Shown here in pieces: positions 6,313 through 11,801 of a stretch of 11,801 nucleotides of DNA. The stretch covers positions 1-11,801 of the forward strand of contig JADGOD010000044.1 in NCBI GenBank assembly GCA_017883125.1, written 5' to 3'. Both the position numbers and the translations under genes were made by a program. The notes beneath the pieces are model-generated. The model did no database searches and had not been told where the DNA came from. It was given only the letters and a program-made list of their open reading frames with translations. The DNA comes from Acidimicrobiales bacterium. GTDB lineage: Bacteria; Actinomycetota; Acidimicrobiia; Acidimicrobiales; RAAP-2. Each line of letters opens with the position of its first letter. The first letter of the stretch is position 1.

Positions 6313-6819
6313 TCAGGCGCCCCACGCAGCGCTCACCCGACGCCACGTCTCCGGCAGAGATTCGGGGAGCACCCGGGTCTCGGCGATCGATGTCATGAAG
6401 TTCGTGTCCCCCTGCCAGCGGGGCAGGACATGCAGATGGAGGTGGGCAGGGATCCCGGCTCCGGCCGCTTGACCGAGGTTCGCCCCGAGGTTGATCCCAT
6501 CGGCCCCGTAGGCGGTCTCGACGGCGCCGACGGCCGTGAGGGTCATCGCCCAGAGCCCTTGGGCCTCGGTTGCCGAGAGGTCGCCCAGCGCGGCGGTGTG
6601 CCGAAGCGGGAGGATGAGAAGGTGGCCGCTGCCGTAGGGGTACGCGTTCAGCAGGCAGCACGCGTGCTCGTCGAGCGCCACCACACCGCTCTGCTCGGAG
6701 GGGCCCTCGGCGATGAGCGCGCAGAAGACGCAGTCGTGCGGCTCCCCGGAGCGGTTCGCCGCAGTGACCTCACCGACGTACTCCGAGCGCCATGCGGCCC
6801 AGAGCCTCTCGAGGGCCAT
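6313..6819 (-). CDS. HIT family nucleotide hydrolase/phosphorylase (Ap4A phosphorylase-like)
   Basis: A 168-residue histidine triad protein. The active-site signature is AHLHLHVLPRW (125-135), with His126, His128 and His130; His128 would be the nucleophile. A zinc-type CVFC pair (Cys30, Cys33) lies near the N-terminus, and the nucleotide loop reads GANLGQAAGAG (112-122). The block continuing to WQGDTNFMTSIAETRVLP is typical of the HIT protein encoded next to thrS in actinobacteria; the M. tuberculosis member (Rv2613c) is an Ap4A phosphorylase. Ap4A is made by aminoacyl-tRNA synthetases, so placement behind thrS makes sense. The ATG overlaps the thrS stop by one base (TAATG), so translation is probably coupled. 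Which dinucleotide it prefers cannot be read from the sequence. Confidence 0.93.
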   Translation of the reverse strand: MALERLWAAWRSEYVGEVTAANRSGEPHDCVFCALIAEGPSEQSGVVALDEHACCLLNAYPYGSGHLLILPLRHTAALGDLSATEAQGLWAMTLTAVGAVETAYGADGINLGANLGQAAGAGIPAHLHLHVLPRWQGDTNFMTSIAETRVLPESLPETWRRVSAAWGA

Positions 6820-8846
6820 TACGGGGTGACCACGCCCTCTGGGGCGGTTCGACTCTCGATCTCTGCCGCCAGCGTCACGCGGAACTTCTCGAGTGGGACG
6901 TCCCGCTCGGGGTGCTCTGAGCTGCGTCGGTTGACCCCGATGGTGCGAGCGTCCACGTCGGAGTCCCCCACCACGAGGATGTAGGGGATCTTCTCCATCT
7001 TCGCCTTGCGGATCCGTGCGCCCAGCGGCTCGGACGCACCGTCGACCGAGCAGCGCACGCCATCGTGGCTCAGGCCCCCAAGCACCTCATAGGCGTACTC
7101 CTCATGGGCATCTCGGACCGGGACGATGCGCACCTGCTCAGGACTGAGCCACGTGGGCAGGTTGCCGGCGTAGTGCTCGATGAGGATGGCCATGAACCGC
7201 TCGACGGAGCCGAACAGGGCTCGGTGGATCATGATCGGCCGGTGGCGGCTGTTGTCGGAGCCGACGTAGTCGATGCCGAATCGCTGGGGCAGCTGGAAGT
7301 CGAGCTGGATGGTCGACATCTGATGTGTCCGGCCGATGGCGTCCCGGGCCTGGACCGAGATCTTGGGTCCGTAGAAGGCGCCGCCGCCTTCGTCCATGAC
7401 CAGCTCGAGGGAGCCGGCCTCGGCTACGGAGCGCAGGGTGGAGGTGGCGACCTCCCACTCCTCATCGGTTCCGACCGCCTTGGCCTCGGGCTTCGTCGAC
7501 AGCTCGAGGTAGAAGTCGTCGAGGCCGAACTCGCGCAGGAGGTCGAGCACGAACCCGAGCAGCGACGTCAGCTCGGACTCCATCTGCTCGGCCGTGCAGA
7601 AGATGTGCGCGTCGTCCTGGGTCATGCCCCGGACCCTGGTCAGCCCGTGGACCACGCCCGACTTCTCGTAACGGTAGACGGTGCCGAGCTCGAAGAACCG
7701 CACTGGCAGCTCTCGATACGACCGCTGGCGGGAGCGGAAGATCAAGATGTGGAACGGGCAGTTCATGGGCTTGAGGTAGTACTGCTGGCCGTCGTCGAGC
7801 TCCATCGGCGGATACATGCCGTCGGCGAACCACTCCAGGTGACCGGAGGTCTCGAAGAGCTCGGCCTTGGTGACGTGCGGGGTATAGACGAACTCGTAGC
7901 CGGCTTCGACGTGACGCTTGCGGGAGTAGTCCTCCATGAGGCGCCGGATGGTGCCGCCCTTGGGGTGGAAGACAGCCAGGCCCGAGCCGAGCTCCTCGGG
8001 GAAGCTGAACAGGTCGAGCTGGGTGCCGAGCTTGCGGTGGTCGCGTCGCTCGGCCTCCTCGAGCCGGAAGAGGTGCTCGGCCAGGGCCTCTTTTGACTCA
8101 TAGGCGGTGCCGTAGATCCGCTGGAGCTGCGGGCGCTTCTCGTCACCTCGCCAGTACGCCCCCGCCACACGCATCAGCTTGAAGTGACCGAGCCGGCTCG
8201 TCGAGGGGACGTGAGGTCCGCGGCACAGGTCGGTGAACGCCTCTGAGTTCTTGTACGCCGAGACCACGGTTGTGTCGGGTGCGGCATCGACCTCGTTGGC
8301 TCCGGAGCAGACAGCGTCGATGATCTCGAGCTTGAAGGGCTGGTCGGCGAAGAGCGCACGGCCGCCGTCGATATCGTGCTCCGAGCGGATGAAGGGCTGG
8401 TCTTCCTTGATGATCTCCCGCATCACCGCCTCGATCTTCCCGAGGTCGTCGTCGCTGAAGCGGGCCCCGTCGGGGAGCTCGAAGTCGTAGTAGAAGCCAT
8501 CATCGATGACCGGACCGATGGCGTAGTGAGCGCCGGGCCAGAGGCGCACGACCGCCTGGGCCAGCACGTGGGCCGTCGAGTGGCGCAGGATCTCGCGTCC
8601 GGCGGGAGACGTGGGGGTGAGGATCTCGACGAGCGACCCGTCGGGCAGGGCCTCGGAGAGGTCCGCCTCGCGGCCGTCGACCCGGACGGCCAGTGCGTCC
8701 TTGGCGAGACGCCGCCCGATCGACTCGGCGAGATCGCGGCCGGTGGATCCACCTGGGAGAGAGCGCACGGAGCCGTCAGGCAATCGGACCATTACCTCGG
8801 CGGACATCTGCTTCCCTTCGTCGCTCGGAACTCTCGTCGTTGCCAT
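6819..8846 (-). CDS. thrS: Threonyl-tRNA synthetase
   Basis: A 675-residue class II synthetase that charges tRNA-Thr. Domains in order: TGS (about 16-77), the editing domain with HSTAH (His89, His93) and CRGPH (Cys208, His212), the catalytic core (about 280-555) with zinc ligands Cys363 (MNCPFH), His414 (DDAHIF) and His541 (MIHRALFGSVERF), motif 2 (FELGTVYRYEKSG, 385-397), and a C-terminal anticodon domain from about 560. All key residues are present and the length is normal. Start choice is open: ATG at 8846 overlaps the stop of the upstream gene by one base (TGATG), but ATG at 8807 (13 residues in, reading MSAEVMVRLPDGS) has a better ribosome binding site (GAAGGGAAG) and fits the usual TGS start. 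No T-box leader is seen. Confidence 0.97.
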   Translation of the reverse strand: MATTRVPSDEGKQMSAEVMVRLPDGSVRSLPGGSTGRDLAESIGRRLAKDALAVRVDGREADLSEALPDGSLVEILTPTSPAGREILRHSTAHVLAQAVVRLWPGAHYAIGPVIDDGFYYDFELPDGARFSDDDLGKIEAVMREIIKEDQPFIRSEHDIDGGRALFADQPFKLEIIDAVCSGANEVDAAPDTTVVSAYKNSEAFTDLCRGPHVPSTSRLGHFKLMRVAGAYWRGDEKRPQLQRIYGTAYESKEALAEHLFRLEEAERRDHRKLGTQLDLFSFPEELGSGLAVFHPKGGTIRRLMEDYSRKRHVEAGYEFVYTPHVTKAELFETSGHLEWFADGMYPPMELDDGQQYYLKPMNCPFHILIFRSRQRSYRELPVRFFELGTVYRYEKSGVVHGLTRVRGMTQDDAHIFCTAEQMESELTSLLGFVLDLLREFGLDDFYLELSTKPEAKAVGTDEEWEVATSTLRSVAEAGSLELVMDEGGGAFYGPKISVQARDAIGRTHQMSTIQLDFQLPQRFGIDYVGSDNSRHRPIMIHRALFGSVERFMAILIEHYAGNLPTWLSPEQVRIVPVRDAHEEYAYEVLGGLSHDGVRCSVDGASEPLGARIRKAKMEKIPYILVVGDSDVDARTIGVNRRSSEHPERDVPLEKFRVTLAAEIESRTAPEGVVTP

Positions 8847-9970
8847 CAGAGGCTAATACCGAGGAGCTCGGCCCCCGCCGTGACGCGGAATCCCTTGAGC
8901 GCCGCTTCATCGAGGGCTTCGAGGGCTCCAGGGGTGTCGAGGTCGGCATCGAGGGCCGCTCGCGTCTCGGTGAGCCCGGCGGTGCCGTCGCCCTTGGACC
9001 CCCGGCGCCAGCGCTCGACCCGATCGATGGCTCGATCGAGATCGGAGTCCGTCCACTCCCAATCGAAACGGTAGTGGTGATCGAGCAGAGCGAGGCGCGC
9101 TGCTGCGGCGTCGGTGCGCCCGAGCAAGTCGCTCACGAAGACGAGGTTCCCGAGAGACTTCGACATCTTGGTGCCGTCGAGACCGACCAGGCCGACGTGG
9201 AGCCAGTGCCGGACGAAGGGCCGACCGGTCACCGACTCGCTCTGGGCGGTCTCGCACTCGTGATGAGGGAAGACCAGGTCGCGGCCTCCCCCGTGGACGT
9301 CGATCGTCTCCCCCAGCTCACGCAGGGCGAGCGCCGAGCACTCGACGTGCCACCCGGGCCGGCCCGGGCCCCAGCGAGACTCCCACGCAGGCTCATCGGG
9401 CAGCGAGGGCTGCCACAGCACGAAGTCAAGAGGGTCTCGCTTGAACGGGTCGTCGATCTTGCCGCCGTGCTCCGCCGCGAGCGAGAGCATCTCGTCACGG
9501 CCGTAGTGGCTCACCTCGCCGAAGCGCTCGAACGATGAGACGTCGAAGTAGACGGCCCCGCCTGCCTGATACGCACGGCCGCGCTCGAGGGTGTCGCCGA
9601 TCAGCGAGAGGATCTCGGAGATCGCCGAGGTGGCACGGGGCTCGGAGTAGACGGGAAGAAGGCCGAGTGCCGCCATCTGGGTGTCGAAGACCGCGATCTG
9701 CTCGGCGGCCAGATCGAGGTAGTGGACACCGAGCTCGCGAGCCTTGCGCAGGATGTCGTCATCGACGTCGGTGACGTTGCGCACGCAGCGCGTCTCGTGC
9801 CCGAGGTCTCGGAGCCGGCGCTGGAGGATGTCGAAGGTCAGATAGACCGCGGCGTGGCCGAGGTGCGCCGAGTCATACGGCGTGATGCCGCAGCTGTAGA
9901 GGGTGACGACCGGGCCGGCCTCGATCGGGAAGATCCCTCTGCGTGCGGTGTCATAGAGCTCAACGGCCAT
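8846..9970 (-). CDS. mshC: MshC-like cysteine:glucosaminyl-inositol ligase (short CysRS homologue)
   Basis: A 374-residue class I synthetase-like protein. MshC activates cysteine with ATP and joins it to the amine of GlcN-inositol in mycothiol synthesis. The N-terminus reads SCGITPYDSAHLGHAAVYLT (26-45), the MshC form, where cysteinyl-tRNA synthetase usually has CGPTVYD...HIGHAR. The HIGH-type motif is HLGH (36-39), the zinc site uses Cys27, Cys211 in GWHVECSA and the His pair 236-237 in FPHHE, and the KMSKS motif is at 268-272. The C-terminus ends in ELLGISL, like MshC (DALLGVAL type), and the anticodon-binding domain of CysRS (usual length about 460) is absent. A GGAAG lies just before the ATG. 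A divergent or truncated CysRS is the alternative; the motif wording favours MshC. It feeds directly into thrS. Confidence 0.83.
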   Translation of the reverse strand: MAVELYDTARRGIFPIEAGPVVTLYSCGITPYDSAHLGHAAVYLTFDILQRRLRDLGHETRCVRNVTDVDDDILRKARELGVHYLDLAAEQIAVFDTQMAALGLLPVYSEPRATSAISEILSLIGDTLERGRAYQAGGAVYFDVSSFERFGEVSHYGRDEMLSLAAEHGGKIDDPFKRDPLDFVLWQPSLPDEPAWESRWGPGRPGWHVECSALALRELGETIDVHGGGRDLVFPHHECETAQSESVTGRPFVRHWLHVGLVGLDGTKMSKSLGNLVFVSDLLGRTDAAAARLALLDHHYRFDWEWTDSDLDRAIDRVERWRRGSKGDGTAGLTETRAALDADLDTPGALEALDEAALKGFRVTAGAELLGISL

Positions 9971-10001
9971 GCTCTTCCGATCCTCTTGTCACGTCGGCTG
10001 C

Positions 10002-10652
10002 TCAGATGCCGGCGAGCCGGATCGTGCTGTGCGCCTTGTGTCGGATGTTGATCGTGATGCACACCGCCGTGAACGCCTCGATCGGGGACGCCTGAGCCAG
10101 CGAGCCGGCATCGATCCCACGGAGCCCGTCGATCGTGTCGATCAGCTCGATGGTCGCCGCACGAGAACCCTCGTGGTCTCCACAGACCAGCACGTCGGCC
10201 TCGAGCCCCGAGGCGAGGTTCTGCATCTCGCTCGCGGGCAGGTGATGGAAGGCCGCCGCCACGTGCGAACCGCCGAGCGCCGAGGCGATCTGGCCGGCCA
10301 TCGAACCCCGGGGCGGGTAGAGGGGCAGCATCTCTCGGCCTTCCTTGGTGAGCGCGTTGACCATTGAGACGACGTTCTTGCCCTCGAGGTCGCTGCGCAG
10401 GGCGGTCACCGTGGCGACAGCGCCCTCCCACGGCGTGGCGATCACGACGAGCGCGGCACCTGCGGCGTCCTGGTTCGTGCCCCCGGAGATCGCCAGCGTG
10501 CGATCCGGGTGAGCAGCGACGATCTCGGCCGCCACCGCGCTCGCGCGCTCCTCGTCTCGAGAGCCGATGATGACCCTGTGCCCAGCCGCTGCGGCCCGGA
10601 CGGCCAGCCCGCGGCCGGCGGGTCCCGTTCCACCGATGATGCCAAGTTCCAT
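10002..10652 (-). CDS. npdG: NADPH-dependent F420 reductase (Fno/NpdG family)
   Basis: A 216-residue Rossmann-fold oxidoreductase that moves hydride between NADP(H) and the deazaflavin coenzyme F420. The N-terminus has the family NADP loop GIIGGTGPAGRGLA (residues 4-17), and Ser31-Arg32 sit where family members hold the 2'-phosphate of NADPH. Further matches are the VIATPWEG block, the AFHHLPASEM segment for the flavin side and the C-terminal NIRHKAHSTIRLAGI, close to the archaeal KGKHAGIRITGI-type end. Length agrees with the family. I chose ATG at 10652 (MELGIIGG) because it fits family N-termini; GTG at 10676 and ATG at 10664 are in frame, and none has a strong ribosome binding site. Its presence implies that the organism makes F420. 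It opens the minus-strand run and diverges from fabI. Confidence 0.9.
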   Translation of the reverse strand: MELGIIGGTGPAGRGLAVRAAAAGHRVIIGSRDEERASAVAAEIVAAHPDRTLAISGGTNQDAAGAALVVIATPWEGAVATVTALRSDLEGKNVVSMVNALTKEGREMLPLYPPRGSMAGQIASALGGSHVAAAFHHLPASEMQNLASGLEADVLVCGDHEGSRAATIELIDTIDGLRGIDAGSLAQASPIEAFTAVCITINIRHKAHSTIRLAGI

Positions 10653-10690
10653 GCCCTCAAGCATCGCACAGCGCACCGTTCACCCAGGGC

Positions 10691-10707
10691 TTGGTACCGT
10701 GCACCAA
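10691..10707. repeat. Inverted repeat over the fabI promoter and start
   Basis: TTGGTAC, a 3-base spacer and GCACCAA form a near-perfect inverted repeat (one mismatch in 7-base arms). It covers the proposed fabI -10 hexamer and ends on the first base of the ATG, so a bound dimeric repressor would block fabI. This is an inference from symmetry and position only; no known operator consensus is claimed. Confidence 0.4.
10695..10700 (+). promoter_or_regulatory. Probable -10 element for a leaderless fabI transcript
   Basis: TACCGT (TANNNT type) is followed by 6 bases and then the fabI ATG, with no Shine-Dalgarno sequence between. This is the same layout as at pdxS and ruvC. No -35 element can be recognised. 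The divergent gene npdG starts only 54 bases away, so both genes share a very short control region. Confidence 0.5.
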
Positions 10708-11501
10708 TGGGTTTGCTTGAAGGAAAGACCATCCTCGTCACCGGGATCCTCACAGATCAGTCGTTGGCCTTCTCAATCGCCGAGAGGGCACAGATCGAGG
10801 GGGCCACGGTCATCGCCTCGGGCTTCGGGCGCGGCCTGTCGCTGACGAGGCGGGTGCTGCGGAAGCTGCCCACCGAGCCCGAGCTCATCGAGCTGGACGT
10901 CACCGACGAGGACCAGCTCGCCGCGGCGGCGGCGGCTGTCGCTGCGCTCACCCCGAAGCTCGACGGCCTGGTGCACGCCATCGGCTTCGCACCGGCCGAC
11001 TGCCTGGGCAGCGGGATGCTCACCGCCTCCTCGGCCGACGCGGCCACCGCCTTCCAGATCTCGTCGTACTCGCTCGCTGCGCTCTGCCGCTCGTTCCTCC
11101 CCCTCCTCGAGGCGTCGGGGTCGGCCTCCGTGGTGGGGCTCGACTTCGACGCCTCGGTGGCATGGCCGCTCTACGACTGGATGGGCGTGGTCAAGGCCTC
11201 GCTCGAGTCGCTCTCGCGCTACCTCGCACGCGACCTCGGCTCGAAGAACATCCGCTGCAACCTCGTGGCGGCCGGACCGATCCGGACGATGGCGGCCAAG
11301 TCGATCCCGGGCTTCTCGACCTTCGAGGACAACTGGGCCGCCAGCGCCCCGCTCGGGTGGGACGTCACCGATGCAGGACCTGTGGCCTCGGCGACCGTGG
11401 CCCTCCTCAGCGATCTGTTCCCCGCCACCACCGGCGAGATCGTCCACGTCGACGGCGGGGTCCACGCCATCAGCGCCATCGGCTCAGCCGGGTACAGCTA
11501 G
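10707..11501 (+). CDS. fabI: Enoyl-ACP reductase, FabI/InhA type
   Basis: A 264-residue short-chain dehydrogenase that reduces the enoyl-ACP double bond with NADH, the last step of each fatty acid elongation round. It begins GLLEGKTILVTGILTD, matching the InhA N-terminus (GLLDGKRILVSGIITD). The catalytic pair is Tyr156 and Lys163 in YDWMGVVK, Phe146 matches InhA Phe149, and NLVAAGPIRTMAA (185-197) and the C-terminal HVDGG are also conserved. Where InhA and most FabI proteins have Ser in VHSIGF, this one has Ala91 (VHAIGF). The ATG at 10707 is the start that fits the family; the upstream in-frame stretch runs into the divergent npdG. The gene stands alone here, without the fabG (mabA) partner found in mycobacteria. 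A TAG stop is followed by an SDR remnant in the same frame. Confidence 0.95.
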   Translation: MGLLEGKTILVTGILTDQSLAFSIAERAQIEGATVIASGFGRGLSLTRRVLRKLPTEPELIELDVTDEDQLAAAAAAVAALTPKLDGLVHAIGFAPADCLGSGMLTASSADAATAFQISSYSLAALCRSFLPLLEASGSASVVGLDFDASVAWPLYDWMGVVKASLESLSRYLARDLGSKNIRCNLVAAGPIRTMAAKSIPGFSTFEDNWAASAPLGWDVTDAGPVASATVALLSDLFPATTGEIVHVDGGVHAISAIGSAGYS

Positions 11502-11504
11502 CGC

Positions 11505-11765
11505 CACGGGCTGCTCGACGTCGAGGTGGCCATCGTCACGGGGGCGGGTCGGGGCATCGGACGCTGCGAGGCGCTGGCCGAAGGCGTCAGCCGCCAGCTC
11601 ATCGGGGTGATGGGCAAGACCGCGCTGGTGTGGACGGGCCGGGAGCAGGCCAACGAAGTCAGCGCCCCCGAGGGCGTCTGGACGCTCCCCCAGCTCGATC
11701 CCGCCCGCTCGGCTCTCTTCGAGCACCGCTCCAGCGACGTGCCCGGCCTCGAGGGCTCCCTCTGA
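11505..11765 (+). pseudogene. Short-chain dehydrogenase remnant with internal deletion
   Basis: An 86-codon open stretch. It opens with HGLLDVEVAIVTGAGRGIGR, the typical start of an SDR (MGLLDGKVAIVTGAGRGIGR type) with its TGxxxGIG cofactor loop, then jumps after about 25 residues to what looks like the C-terminal part of such an enzyme (EGVSRQLIGVMGKTALVW and a tail with VSAPEGVWTLPQLDPARSALF). The catalytic Ser-Tyr-Lys region and the core of the Rossmann fold are missing, so a roughly 280-300 residue enzyme has lost about 200 residues in frame. The expected ATG is CAC; GTG at 11526 is the only nearby start and lies inside the first strand. It begins one codon after the fabI stop, in the same frame. 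I take it as a decayed gene; a deletion made in assembly is the other possibility. Confidence 0.65.
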
Positions 11766-11801
11766 GTCTGGCGCAGCCCCGACGCCTCACCTCTAGGGGA
11801 G

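Noticed and set aside
8846..9970. Reading the short synthetase as an ordinary or truncated cysteinyl-tRNA synthetase
   Set aside because: Its motif wording (CGITPYDSAHLGHA, GWHVECSA) and its C-terminal end follow MshC, and the C-terminus is a natural family end rather than a cut-off. Kept only as an alternative.
11502..11765. A real fabI-SDR fusion by read-through of the fabI stop
   Set aside because: FabI ends at a normal family C-terminus before the TAG, and the following piece lacks an active site. Nothing near the stop suggests programmed read-through.

Overview
The window is a GC-rich stretch from an actinobacterium. Evidence for this is the gene order thrS / HIT hydrolase / pgsA / patA / pimA ... 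pdxS / pdxT / yebC / ruvC, which is the order I know from mycobacteria and their relatives, plus a mycothiol-type cysteine ligase, an F420 reductase, an InhA-like enoyl reductase and a Cheo-type SOS box. The proteins are clearly related to mycobacterial ones but not close, so I infer a deeper or non-mycobacterial actinobacterial lineage (perhaps Acidimicrobiia). The class cannot be proved from this window.

Layout. Eleven complete genes and the start of a twelfth run on the minus strand, so they read from right to left: npdG (F420 reductase), mshC-like cysteine ligase, thrS, HIT protein, pgsA, patA, pimA, an apparently inactive M48/HtpX-like membrane protein, pdxS, pdxT, yebC, and the first 20 codons of ruvC at the left edge. 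Many junctions overlap by 1 or 4 bases or have very short gaps (mshC/thrS, thrS/HIT, patA/pimA, pimA/M48, pdxS/pdxT), so much of this is probably co-transcribed and translationally coupled. At the right end fabI diverges on the plus strand from a 54-base intergenic region. It is followed by an in-frame remnant of a second short-chain dehydrogenase that has lost its middle.

How it works together. PgsA (inositol-phosphate head group), PimA (first mannose) and PatA (acylation) form the start of phosphatidylinositol mannoside synthesis at the inner face of the membrane. The MshC-like enzyme joins cysteine to glucosaminyl-inositol for mycothiol, so two inositol-dependent pathways sit side by side. 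PdxS/PdxT make pyridoxal phosphate. YebC and RuvC link to translation and recombination, and ruvC carries its own SOS-type control site across its start codon.

The items most worth a second look are the M48-like protein that has lost two of its three zinc ligands and the catalytic Glu, the LexA-type box over a probable leaderless ruvC start, repeated leaderless-type starts (ruvC, pdxS, fabI), and the internally deleted dehydrogenase behind fabI. I saw no rRNA, tRNA, CRISPR array, insertion sequence or phage gene, and no gene-free stretch longer than 300 bases.
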